In this document: positions 24,574-33,468 of the stretch, piece by piece
Layout: each line of letters begins with the position of its first letter
How positions within the stretch are numbered: the first letter of the stretch is position 1
Origin: Microbacteriaceae bacterium
GTDB lineage: Bacteria > Actinomycetota > Actinomycetes > Actinomycetales > Microbacteriaceae
Length of the DNA: 64,000 nucleotides
Direction: 5' to 3'
Assembly (NCBI GenBank): GCA_025464975.1
Contig: JAODMT010000011.1
Location: 1 to 64,000 of the forward strand
Notes under the pieces: model-generated
Seen by the model: the letters and a program-made list of their open reading frames with translations, nothing else
What the model was told of the DNA's origin: nothing
Databases searched by the model: none
Made by a program: the position numbers and the translations under genes

Positions 24574-26289
24574 ATGAACGAGGCCGATCAGGGATTGCAC
24601 TTTCCAGACGGCCCGCGAGCGGAATTGGATGACGCGCTCTCCGACTTGATGAGTGCCGCTCAACGCGTTCTCGCGACGCAGGGCCGGTTGCGCAGTCTGC
24701 TTGGCGCCACCCAAGCGATAGTCGAACAGACGGATCTTCCCCAGATCCTGAGAAGAATTGTTGAAGTGGGCACCGAGCTCGTCGGCGCTCGCTATGGAGC
24801 GCTCGGGGTGGTGTCACCCGATGGACACCTGGAGCAGTTCATCCATGTCGGGATGCCGGCGGCCACCGCCGAATCCATCGGGCACCTGCCCGAAGGCTAT
24901 GGTCTTCTCGGCGCGCTGATTCAGGACCCTAGGCCCATTCGCCTAGAACACCTCGGACGGGACCCTCGATCGAGCGGATTCCCTCTCGGACATCCGGAAA
25001 TGGAAAGCTTCCTCGGTATTCCGATCCGAGTGAGAGGCGAGGTTTTCGGCAATATCTATGTGACCGAAGGCGCTTCCGGGACCTTCGGCGAGGACGACCA
25101 AGAGCTGCTCATTGCCCTCGCCGCCACCGCGGGCATCGTCATCGACAATGCGCGGTTGCTGGAAGAGACAAGACGGCGTCAACGCTGGTCTGTCGCGGCG
25201 GCCGAGATCACGGCCATTCTGGTCGCCGAGGATTCTGTCGATTCGCTTGGCTCGCTGGCGGAGCGAGTTGTCGCCCTCGCCGACGCCGACCTGGTTGCCG
25301 TTGTGCTCCCCGCGTCGCCCGGCGCCCTAATCGTTGACACCGCTCGGGGCATTTTCGCGCCCGGCGTCACAGGCCTGACCTTTTCCGCCGAGGGGTCCGT
25401 CACCGGCCGCGCGATGGAGAGCGGCCAACCGGTTCTTGCAGATACCAGCGGGAATAGCTCGACGGACAGGACTCATCCGTTTCCTTCGGGGCCGTGCATG
25501 GCGATCCCCTTGGTCGCTTCTGGCCAGTCGCACGGAGTGCTCGCTATCGCTCGAGCCGCCGGTCGGCGCGGGTTCACGCCATCGGATATGGATATGGCGA
25601 CTGATTTCGCGGGCCAAGCGAGCCTCGCCATGGCGCTCGCTCAGGGGCGCACCGCTCGCTTGCGCCTGACCCTTCTCGAGGAACGTAGCCGAATTGCCCG
25701 TGACCTTCACGATCACGTAATCCAGAGGTTGTTTTCCGCGGGACTCGCTCTCCAGTCCCTGGGAAGCACCATGAGGGACCACATGATGCGCTCTCGAATC
25801 GATGACACGGTGAAGGCGTTGGATGACAGCATCGGTGAAATTCGTACTGCCATCTTTGCGCTGGTTAGCCCTCGTTCCGGCGATCACACATCGGTTCGAC
25901 ATCGCATCATCGACGTCATCTCTGAGGTGTCCCCGCTGTTCAGCTCGCCGCCGCGGGTGAAATTTACGGGTCCCATCGATCTCTTGGTGTCGGATGAGCT
26001 TGCCGATAATCTCGTGGCCGTGGTGAGGGAGGCACTGACCAACGTGGGAAAACACGCGCACGCGAGTGAAACGGTCGTGAGCGTGGCGGCCACCGACGAG
26101 GATGTCGTCGTGGATGTCATTGATGACGGCGTCGGAGTGTCTGAGGGCCATCGCACAAGCGGCATCGGCAATCTCAGAACGCGTGCCCAACACTGGGGCG
26201 GCGAGTTCACCGTTCGCGCGCGAGAAGGCGGAGGAACCGCGCTCCGTTGGAAAGCGTTGATAACCGACGAACACGAGGTTGTGAAATGA
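24574..26289 (+). CDS. devS: DevS/DosS-like sensor histidine kinase
   Basis: A 571-residue kinase with two N-terminal GAF domains (about residues 50-200 and 215-360), a HisKA_3 dimerisation helix (EERSRIARDLHDHVIQRLF, phospho-acceptor His379) and a HATPase_c domain (VREALTNVGKHAHAS; DDGVGVSEG; GIGNLRTRA). This is the DevS/DosS/DosT layout, where GAF-A binds haem and senses O2, NO or CO. The GAF-A region reads GHPEMESFLGIPIRVRGEVFGN; whether a haem ligand is retained cannot be decided by eye. ATG 24574 is chosen for its GGAGG at ideal spacing. Its stop overlaps the response-regulator ATG. Confidence 0.9.
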   Translation: MNEADQGLHFPDGPRAELDDALSDLMSAAQRVLATQGRLRSLLGATQAIVEQTDLPQILRRIVEVGTELVGARYGALGVVSPDGHLEQFIHVGMPAATAESIGHLPEGYGLLGALIQDPRPIRLEHLGRDPRSSGFPLGHPEMESFLGIPIRVRGEVFGNIYVTEGASGTFGEDDQELLIALAATAGIVIDNARLLEETRRRQRWSVAAAEITAILVAEDSVDSLGSLAERVVALADADLVAVVLPASPGALIVDTARGIFAPGVTGLTFSAEGSVTGRAMESGQPVLADTSGNSSTDRTHPFPSGPCMAIPLVASGQSHGVLAIARAAGRRGFTPSDMDMATDFAGQASLAMALAQGRTARLRLTLLEERSRIARDLHDHVIQRLFSAGLALQSLGSTMRDHMMRSRIDDTVKALDDSIGEIRTAIFALVSPRSGDHTSVRHRIIDVISEVSPLFSSPPRVKFTGPIDLLVSDELADNLVAVVREALTNVGKHAHASETVVSVAATDEDVVVDVIDDGVGVSEGHRTSGIGNLRTRAQHWGGEFTVRAREGGGTALRWKALITDEHEVVK

Positions 26290-26915
26290 TTCGCGTCTTC
26301 CTGGTAGACGACCACGAAATAGTCCGCCGCGGAATCGCGGATCTCGTCAATGCCGAGAACGACCTGGAAGTCGTGGGCGAAGCGGCTACCGCTCGAGCGG
26401 CAAGAGGAAGAATCGCCGCCACCAGACCGAACGTCGCCGTGCTCGATGTGCAGCTCCCAGACGGAAGCGGAGTCGACTTGTGTAGAGACATCCGGTCGAG
26501 CGATTCCGAAGTGAAGTGTCTAATGCTCACGGCATATGACGACGATGCGGCGAGCTACGCGTCGGTGCTTGCCGGCGCATCGGGTTACGTTCTTAAGGAC
26601 ATTCGTGGACAGGGACTCGTCGACGGGATCCGCAGAGTCGCTGCCGGTCACTCTCTCATCGGGCCGACCGTGACGAAGCGCGTTGTTGCCAAGTTGAGCG
26701 AACCGAACGCGGCCTCCACCGTGATGAATCTCACCGTGCGGGAGAGCCAAGTGTTGCCCCTAATCGCCAAAGGCATGACCAATCGTCAGATTGGCGAAGA
26801 GTTGAAGCTCGCCGAGAAGACCGTGAAGAACTACGTGTCGAGCCTATTCACAAAATTGGGCGTGGAACGCCGGGCGCAGGCTGCGGTCATCGGAGCCAAA
26901 TTGGATCGCAGGTGA
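26286..26915 (+). CDS. devR: DevR/DosR-like NarL-family response regulator
   Basis: A 209-residue response regulator. The receiver domain MIRVFLVDDHEIVRRGIADL carries the phospho-acceptor Asp54 in VAVLDVQLPDG. A LuxR-type HTH spans about residues 145-205 (LTVRESQVLPLIAKGMTNRQIGEELKLAEKTVKNYVSSLFTKL). ATG 26286 overlaps the kinase stop as ATGA, so the two are coupled. DevR activates dormancy, hypoxia and NO-response genes; the box at 24518 suggests autoregulation and control of the Usp gene. Confidence 0.92.
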   Translation: MIRVFLVDDHEIVRRGIADLVNAENDLEVVGEAATARAARGRIAATRPNVAVLDVQLPDGSGVDLCRDIRSSDSEVKCLMLTAYDDDAASYASVLAGASGYVLKDIRGQGLVDGIRRVAAGHSLIGPTVTKRVVAKLSEPNAASTVMNLTVRESQVLPLIAKGMTNRQIGEELKLAEKTVKNYVSSLFTKLGVERRAQAAVIGAKLDRR

Positions 26916-27007
26916 CGCCCCCGGATTCGAGTCTTAGGTTGCACACGACGACCGACGACTAACCGCGGTGCCCACTTGATCGGCGCACCGTCGATAGTGT
27001 GAGTCTC

Positions 27008-28153
27008 ATGAGCTTCCCGCTGCTGGCGCTGGTTGTGCTTGTCGGGCTACTCGGGCCTCTGCTCGCAGCGCGGGCCTCGTGGCGCATCCCGGTGGCGGTC
27101 GGCGAGCTGGCGGGAGGGCTGCTCATCGGCACATCCGGCCTGCAACTCGTGAATCCGTCTGTCGGCGACTTCCGGTTGATGGCGAATATAGGGTTCGGGC
27201 TGACGATGGTCGTGGTCGGGTCGCAGATCCCGGTGAGAGATGCAGCTGTTCGGGGTGTACTTGCGCGCGGTGCGCTCGGCGCCGTTGCCGTCGGCGCAGT
27301 CGCTGCGGCGTTGGGCGCGCTGCTCGCCACCAGTTTCGGAACCGGCCACGCCGCTGTCTATGGCGTGCTTCTGGCGTCGTCATCGGCCGCGCTGGTGCTG
27401 CCGATGCTTCAATCGGTGGGACTGCGGCGAACGTCGGTCGCCCAGCTGGTGGCGCAGATTGCGATCGCGGATGTCGTGTGCATCGTCGCGTTGCCCCTGG
27501 TTGTCGCACCCGCGCGTGCATTGGAGGCCGGGCTCGGAGCGCTCGTGATCGCCGTGGCCGCTGTGATCCTGGTCATCGTCCTCGAGCGGCTGGGTCGAAC
27601 GAATGCGCGCCGGAGTTTGCACCAATACTCGGAACGCCGTCGGTTTGCGCTGGAACTGCGATTCAGCCTGCTCGTACTTTTCACCTTCGGTGCGATCGCT
27701 CAATTCGCCGACCTGTCGATCTTGCTTGCCGGATTCGCGCTCGGGCTCGTGCTGTCCGCATCCGGTGAACCGCGCCGTCTTGCCCGGCAGTTGTTCGGCA
27801 TTACCGAAGGATTTTTCGGCCCCTTATTCTTTGTGTGGCTCGGCGCCTCCCTCGACCTGCGCGCTCTCGCCGGGCACCCGGCGATGATTCTGCTCGGTGT
27901 CACGCTCGGGCTCGCGGCGGTGCTCGCCCATCTCGCCGCACGTGCAGCAGGACTGCCGTGGGTGCAGGCCATCGCCTCAGCGGGGCAGCTGGGGATTCCG
28001 GTAGCCGCGGTGACTCTTGGCATCCAGACCGGAATGCTCGCGCCAGGAGAAGACGCTGCCATCATCCTTGGCGCGTTAATCACCGTGGCCGTGTCTGCAG
28101 TTGCGACCGCCGCGTTGGCTCACGGCACGACTCGGGCTACACGCCGCGCTTGA
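27008..28153 (+). CDS. Cation:proton antiporter (CPA2/Kef-type membrane domain)
   Basis: A 381-residue protein of about twelve helices with the Na+/H+ exchanger fold: PVAVGELAGGLLIGTSGL, IGFGLTMVVVGSQIPV, SSSAALVLPMLQSVGLRR, and a transport-site acidic residue in AQIAIADVVCIVALP. There is no C-terminal RCK domain. It probably exchanges Na+ or K+ for protons. ATG 27008 is preferred because GATAGT lies nine bases upstream, fitting a leaderless mRNA; GTG 26999 is an alternative. Confidence 0.85.
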   Translation: MSFPLLALVVLVGLLGPLLAARASWRIPVAVGELAGGLLIGTSGLQLVNPSVGDFRLMANIGFGLTMVVVGSQIPVRDAAVRGVLARGALGAVAVGAVAAALGALLATSFGTGHAAVYGVLLASSSAALVLPMLQSVGLRRTSVAQLVAQIAIADVVCIVALPLVVAPARALEAGLGALVIAVAAVILVIVLERLGRTNARRSLHQYSERRRFALELRFSLLVLFTFGAIAQFADLSILLAGFALGLVLSASGEPRRLARQLFGITEGFFGPLFFVWLGASLDLRALAGHPAMILLGVTLGLAAVLAHLAARAAGLPWVQAIASAGQLGIPVAAVTLGIQTGMLAPGEDAAIILGALITVAVSAVATAALAHGTTRATRRA

Positions 28154-28200
28154 CGGGCTCGGCCCTCATGGCAGCGGCGGGCTCACCGTAGGCTGGCAGC

Positions 28201-29013
28201 ATGTCACTGATTGGGCCCATTCCTCCGCCGGCCCTGCACGTGATGAGCTACAACATCCGCCGACGCATGCCTACGCTTTACCCGGTGATGGCCGACCGCT
28301 GGACCCACCGCAGACCGCTCCTCCAGCGGCTACTCGAGGACGAAAAGCCCACGCTGCTCGGCGTGCAGGAAGCACTACCCGAGCAGGCCAACTTCGTGCG
28401 ACACGCACTGGGCGAGCGATATCGGTCCGTCGGGCACGGGCGCGAGAAAGGAGGACGAGGCGAAGGATGCCCGATCTTCTACGACAGCGAAAGGATGCGG
28501 CTGCTCGACTTCACCCAGACCGCACTCTCCGACACACCCGACGTGCGGGGGTCCACAACCTGGGGGAATCGGACTCCTCGAGTGATCGCCGATGCGACGT
28601 TTGAGGACATTGCCACAGGCATCGGATTCCACTTCGTGAACACCCACTTCGACAACCGCTCGCGGGTATCGCGGATGAAATCAGCCGGGCGACTGCACGA
28701 GGTCGCGCTTGCCTCGGCACTGCCAACAGTGGTGACAGGGGACTTCAACGTCGATGGCGGCACGGAGGCGCACGAAATTCTTCTGGAAGGGGGCAAACTC
28801 CTCGACACCTGGAGTGATGCGGATGCGCGGATCACCGAGAAATGGGGGACGTTTCTCAACTACCATCCGCCTCAGCATGACCGGAAGCGAATCGACTGGA
28901 TACTCGCGACCCCCGACGTGAAGGTTCTGAAAGTGGGGATCAACGTGACGCGGTTCGAGCGCGGGTGGCCGTCGGACCACGCGGCGGTGCAGGCGATCGT
29001 GCGTCTCGGCTGA
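28201..29013 (+). CDS. Endonuclease/exonuclease/phosphatase (EEP) family protein
   Basis: A 270-residue DNase I-like hydrolase. Catalytic landmarks are present: VMSYNIRR (Asn), LLGVQEAL (metal-binding Glu), FVNTHFDNRS (His), VVTGDFNVD (Asp/Asn), and RIDWILATPD with WPSDHAAVQ (His). There is no signal peptide, so it is cytoplasmic. Members cleave phosphodiesters of nucleic acids, inositol phosphates or sphingomyelin; the substrate is unknown. TAGGCT lies six bases before the ATG: leaderless. Confidence 0.9.
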   Translation: MSLIGPIPPPALHVMSYNIRRRMPTLYPVMADRWTHRRPLLQRLLEDEKPTLLGVQEALPEQANFVRHALGERYRSVGHGREKGGRGEGCPIFYDSERMRLLDFTQTALSDTPDVRGSTTWGNRTPRVIADATFEDIATGIGFHFVNTHFDNRSRVSRMKSAGRLHEVALASALPTVVTGDFNVDGGTEAHEILLEGGKLLDTWSDADARITEKWGTFLNYHPPQHDRKRIDWILATPDVKVLKVGINVTRFERGWPSDHAAVQAIVRLG

Positions 29014-29165
29014 CCTAGCGCGACATTGGGCCGCTCAGCGATCGCCCCCATGACGTTGACAGCCGGGAGTTCCCTGCATCTTCGGCCAGGGCACGCGAGC
29101 CGGAATGCTCCTCGCCGTGTCGTTGCATAGTCTGCGAGCTTGCACGGGTCAAAAGGAGCCACAAC

Positions 29166-30923
29166 ATGAAATCGTCTCGGAACCGACGAACCACAATCGC
29201 TATGATCGGCGCCTTTGCGGTAGTGGTGTCTTTCGCGTTCCGACTGGTTGACCTTCAGGTGATCCAGGCTCCTCGTCTCGATGCCGAGTCCGTCGGCACG
29301 CTCTCGTTGACGACGCCGCTCAACGCCGACCGTGGGGAGATCACCAGCAGGGACGGCACCGTCTTGGCCGCCACCGTATCGCGGTATGACGTCACCTCTG
29401 CGCCCGTCAACGCCGCTGGTTTCACCCGTAAGGACAAGGCAGGGCGTGCCGTCACCGTCACCGTCACGCAGGCGATGCAAGAACTCGCTGCGATCACCGG
29501 AGGCACGGTCGCTGCAATGACGGCCGCTATCACCGCGCATCCAAAATCTGAATTCGCCTACCTCGCGAGGGGTGTCGACAGCGCAGAAGCCCAGGCCGTC
29601 ATCGCGCTGCACATTCCCTACGTCTACCTACAGCGGGTACCCGGGCGCATCTACCCGGACGGGGCAGTTGCAGGCAACCTGCTTGGGTTCACCGGCTCCA
29701 GCGGACCGCTGGCTGGTCTGGAGTACCAGCAGAACTCATGCCTTGCGTCGACCAACGGTTTGGAAACCTTCGATCGCGGGGCCGACGGTGTCACTATCCC
29801 CGGCACGACCAGGGTCACCAAGAAACCCGTGAACGGTGGCACCGTGAAGACAACGATCGATGCGACGCTCCAGTACGAAATTCAACAGGACCTCGGCGCG
29901 GGAGCAAAAGCGCTCGGTGCGCAATCCGCGACCGCCATAGTGATGAGCGCATCGGACGCCTCGTTGCTCACGGTGGCCGACTATCCCACAGTGGATCCCA
30001 ACAACATCAACGCGAGCCCCGCCAACGCCCTCTACTCGAAGGCCTTCACGGACCTGTACGAGCCCGGTTCGACGATGAAGGCGATGACCGCCGCGTCGCT
30101 GCTCGACGCAGGGAAAGCGACCCCGTACTCCAAGGCCGTCGTGCCGGATGTCCGCCGGTTCTCCTGGGGAGGCACGATCCACGACGCCGAGACCCACCCG
30201 ACCGAAAACCTCACCCTCACCGGAGTCCTCGCCCAGTCCTCGAACGTCGGAATCTCGCTCCTCGGTCAGGCCCTCAGCCCGCAGCAACGCTACGACTACA
30301 TGCTCAAGTTCGGGCTCGGTTCCCCATCCGCAGTGCACTTTCCCGGCGAGCCGACCGCCCCCCTGCAGCCCGCGAGCAAATGGGACAAACAGACGGACTA
30401 CAACAGCATGTTCGGCCAGGGCATCTCAGCGACAGCAATCCAAATGGCCGGAATCTTTCAAACGATCGCAAACCACGGCGTCAGGATGCCAGTCAGTCTC
30501 GTCCAAAGCTGCACAGCGAGCAACGGGAAGGTTACCGAAGTGCCGAAAAAAACAGGCACACGGGTCGTGTCCGCGGCCGCCGCAGACCAAACCGTTCAGA
30601 TGCTCGAAAGCACCATTACCCATGGAACGCTCAGTACGATGGCGCCAATACCCGGCTACGTCATCTCGGCAAAGACGGGAACCGCTCAAGTGGCTGATGC
30701 GCCAGGCGGCGGCTACGGAAACAACTACATAACCTCCGTCGCGGGAATGATCCCGGCCGTGAACCCGCAATATGTGATTCTCGTAACCTTCACGAAACCG
30801 ACAACGAACAAGACGTCAGCAGGAGTGGGGCCGGCATTTCGTGCCATCACCCAAGATGTGCTGCACGAGTTTGACGTGCCCCCCTCCACTCAGAAGGCGA
30901 CGGCCCTGCCCGTGACCTGGTGA
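29166..30923 (+). CDS. Penicillin-binding protein, class B-like transpeptidase
   Basis: A 585-residue PBP with an N-terminal anchor helix (IAMIGAFAVVVSFAFRLVDLQVI), a dimerisation domain starting ADRGEITSRDGTVLAATV, and a transpeptidase domain with EPGSTMK (Ser302, Lys305), QSSN (358-360) and AKTGT (503-505). It resembles FtsI/PBP2-type septal or elongation enzymes but is not in a division cluster and carries no PASTA domain, so it is probably a paralogue. AAAAGGAG precedes the ATG. Confidence 0.9.
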   Translation: MKSSRNRRTTIAMIGAFAVVVSFAFRLVDLQVIQAPRLDAESVGTLSLTTPLNADRGEITSRDGTVLAATVSRYDVTSAPVNAAGFTRKDKAGRAVTVTVTQAMQELAAITGGTVAAMTAAITAHPKSEFAYLARGVDSAEAQAVIALHIPYVYLQRVPGRIYPDGAVAGNLLGFTGSSGPLAGLEYQQNSCLASTNGLETFDRGADGVTIPGTTRVTKKPVNGGTVKTTIDATLQYEIQQDLGAGAKALGAQSATAIVMSASDASLLTVADYPTVDPNNINASPANALYSKAFTDLYEPGSTMKAMTAASLLDAGKATPYSKAVVPDVRRFSWGGTIHDAETHPTENLTLTGVLAQSSNVGISLLGQALSPQQRYDYMLKFGLGSPSAVHFPGEPTAPLQPASKWDKQTDYNSMFGQGISATAIQMAGIFQTIANHGVRMPVSLVQSCTASNGKVTEVPKKTGTRVVSAAAADQTVQMLESTITHGTLSTMAPIPGYVISAKTGTAQVADAPGGGYGNNYITSVAGMIPAVNPQYVILVTFTKPTTNKTSAGVGPAFRAITQDVLHEFDVPPSTQKATALPVTW

Positions 30924-31154
30924 CGCGGTCGTGGTGCTGGAGGTTTAGAGCTACGCGCCGGGCCGACGTGCGTGAAATCTACGCGAGCCTGGTCTTGTGG
31001 CGGAATCGGCCAGTGGGTAGGCTTCGGCGCTATTCCAATGTTCCCCGGATCAATGGAGCCCGATGCTGTCGCACACACACGAGCAAGTCGCACCAGACGG
31101 GCGCCGGAGCGCGCGGGGCCGGGTCATTCCGAGCGCGAGCGCATAGGCATTCCG

Positions 31155-32426
31155 GTGACCATAGCGACAGACACGGTTGCCGCCTACGCGGCCTCGCCTG
31201 AACTACGTCACGCCCTATACCGGCGCACGCTCACCGTGGTTGTCGTGTCTCAGGTTCTGGGTGGCGCCGGTCTCGCGGCAGGCCTCACTGTGGGTGCGCT
31301 GCTCGCTCAGCAAATGCTGGGCGGCGCCGGAATGGCTGGTCTGCCATCCGCTCTGTTCGCGGTCGGAGCGGCGGCCGCAGCATTCCTTGTGGGTCGCCTT
31401 TCGCAGCGACGGGGTCGCAGAGTGGGTCTGACCGCCGGTTTCATCGCCGGCGGTATCGGCGCCACCGGTGTTGTTGCGGCCGCGGTCACCAACAACATCT
31501 TCGTTCTCTTTCTCGCGCTGCTGACCTACGGTTCAGGTATTGCCACGAACCTGCAGGCCCGGTACGCGGGAACCGACCTTGCCACCCCGGAGAGGCGGGC
31601 GCGAGCCGTAAGCGTGGCTCTGGTATCGACCACCCTCGGCGCGGTCGCCGGCCCCAACCTGGTCGCCCCACTGGGTGCGGTGGCTCGTAGTATCGGTGTT
31701 CCCGAGCTCGCTGGTCCCTTCCTTTTCGCGGCGGTGGCTTACTTCGGCGCCGGCGCCGTGCTGCTGATCTGGTTGCGTCCTGATCCATTCCTTCTCGCCG
31801 CAGGGCTGGCTGCGTACGCGTCGGATTCCACTGTCGCGTCGGCCGCCGCAACTCCCTCCACTGTTCGACCTCGAATACTGGCTGCCGGTGTCACGGTCAT
31901 GGTGCTGACTCAGGTGGCGATGGTTGCGATCATGACCATGACCCCGGTGCAGATGCAATCGCACGGGCACGGGCTCACCGAGGTTGGTCTCGTGATCGGA
32001 ATCCACATTGGTTTCATGTACTTACCGTCGCTTATCACCGGGTACCTTGTGGATCGGATCGGCCGGATACCGATGGCGATCGCGTCCGGCGTCACCCTCC
32101 TGCTCGCGGGCATCGTCGCGGCTTCCGCGCCGACCGACGCTATGGCCCAGCTGATGGTTGCCCTCGGGCTGCTTGGCTTGGGTTGGAACTTCGGGCTTAT
32201 CAGCGGCACCGCACTGCTCATCGACGGAACCGCGCCCGCCACCCGCGCACGCACCCAGGGGACCGTGGACGTTCTCGTCGCACTGGGTGGTGCGACCGGG
32301 GGCGCCCTCTCGGGCATAGTCGTCGCAAGCAGTAACTACGCGGTGTTGACTCTCGCCGGTGGACTCCTGTCGATATTGCTTATCCCCGCGGTGATCTGGT
32401 CACGACGACGCCCCGCGGTGGTCTAG
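31155..32426 (+). CDS. MFS transporter
   Basis: A 423-residue, twelve-helix transporter starting at GTG 31155 (VTIATDTVAAYAASPELRHALYRR), which removes ~60 upstream codons lacking protein character. Helix 1 is LTVVVVSQVLGGAGLAAGLTV and the loop 2-3 motif is VGRLSQRRGRRVGLTAGF. TLGAVAGPNLVAPLG and a C-terminal half starting ILAAGVTVMVLTQVAM follow. The substrate is unknown; a drug/metabolite exporter is the usual role. Confidence 0.86.
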   Translation: MTIATDTVAAYAASPELRHALYRRTLTVVVVSQVLGGAGLAAGLTVGALLAQQMLGGAGMAGLPSALFAVGAAAAAFLVGRLSQRRGRRVGLTAGFIAGGIGATGVVAAAVTNNIFVLFLALLTYGSGIATNLQARYAGTDLATPERRARAVSVALVSTTLGAVAGPNLVAPLGAVARSIGVPELAGPFLFAAVAYFGAGAVLLIWLRPDPFLLAAGLAAYASDSTVASAAATPSTVRPRILAAGVTVMVLTQVAMVAIMTMTPVQMQSHGHGLTEVGLVIGIHIGFMYLPSLITGYLVDRIGRIPMAIASGVTLLLAGIVAASAPTDAMAQLMVALGLLGLGWNFGLISGTALLIDGTAPATRARTQGTVDVLVALGGATGGALSGIVVASSNYAVLTLAGGLLSILLIPAVIWSRRRPAVV

Positions 32427-32470
32427 TCCGTCCGATCCCGCCGCATTAGTCCCTGCCTTACGATGACGGA

Positions 32471-33451
32471 ATGACCAACTCGACTCCTCAGACCGCAGCG
32501 GTTATCTACAACCCCACAAAAGTCGATCTACCGGCCCTTCGCGAAGCAATCACCTCCGAAGCAGCCGCCGCCGGGTGGGCACAGACCCTCTGGTTCGAAA
32601 CATCGGTCGATGACGTCGGTCAGGGCGTGACGACACAAGCGCTCGAGCAGGGTGTCGATCTGGTGATCGCCGCCGGCGGTGACGGCACGGTCCGAGCTGT
32701 TGTCGAGGCCGTGCGCGGTCATGATGTACCAATAGCCCTCCTGCCATCCGGAACCGGGAATCTTCTCGCCCGCAACCTCAAGTTGACGCTCGACGACATG
32801 CCAGGCAGCGTTCGAGCCGCCTTTGCAGGCGTGGACCGGAAGATCGATCTCGGCATGATCCAAATCGAACGGGGCGACAAAACCCGCGACCAGCACGCCT
32901 TCGTGGTGATGGCAGGACTGGGACTGGACGCGAAAATGATCGCCAACACCGACGAAGACCTCAAAGCCAAAGCCGGCTGGGCCGCCTACGTCAAAGCCAT
33001 CACAGCATCTCTCCGCGACCCCGACGAACTTCATCTCCGCTTCCGGCTCGACGATGGACCGCCTAAACGCACCACCGTCCACACGCTCATCCTCGGAAAC
33101 TGCGGTTCTCTCCCGGCAAATATTCTCCTCATGCCCGAGGCCGTCCTTGACGATGGCCTGTTCGACCTCATGATGACAAGACCCGGCGGCGTCCTCGGTT
33201 GGATTCGCGTCTGGACCAAGATCGCCTGGACCAACGGCGTCGTCCGCCGCACCAAAGCGGGAAGAGCCATCGCCGGGGAACACAAGAACGATGGCGATCT
33301 CCACTACGAAACCGGCACGACGTTCACCGCGCGCCTGTCGAGCCCGGAAGAAATCGAGCTCGACGGGGACGCTTTCGGCAAAGCGACCGCGTTCAAGGCG
33401 TGGATCGAGCCACGTGCACTACGAGTGCGCACACCCGGCCCGACCACCTGA
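32471..33451 (+). CDS. Diacylglycerol/sphingosine kinase-like lipid kinase
   Basis: A 326-residue DAGK-catalytic-domain protein: AAVIYNPTKVD, then AAGGDGTVRAVVEA (ATP-binding GGDGT), then ALLPSGTGNLLARNL, and a C-terminal beta domain (GMIQIERGDK...; SSPEEIELDGDAFG). Homologues phosphorylate diacylglycerol or related lipids at the inner membrane face. TACGAT lies six bases before the ATG, implying a leaderless mRNA. Confidence 0.9.
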   Translation: MTNSTPQTAAVIYNPTKVDLPALREAITSEAAAAGWAQTLWFETSVDDVGQGVTTQALEQGVDLVIAAGGDGTVRAVVEAVRGHDVPIALLPSGTGNLLARNLKLTLDDMPGSVRAAFAGVDRKIDLGMIQIERGDKTRDQHAFVVMAGLGLDAKMIANTDEDLKAKAGWAAYVKAITASLRDPDELHLRFRLDDGPPKRTTVHTLILGNCGSLPANILLMPEAVLDDGLFDLMMTRPGGVLGWIRVWTKIAWTNGVVRRTKAGRAIAGEHKNDGDLHYETGTTFTARLSSPEEIELDGDAFGKATAFKAWIEPRALRVRTPGPTT

Positions 33452-33468
33452 GCGTGGAATGCGTCGCC

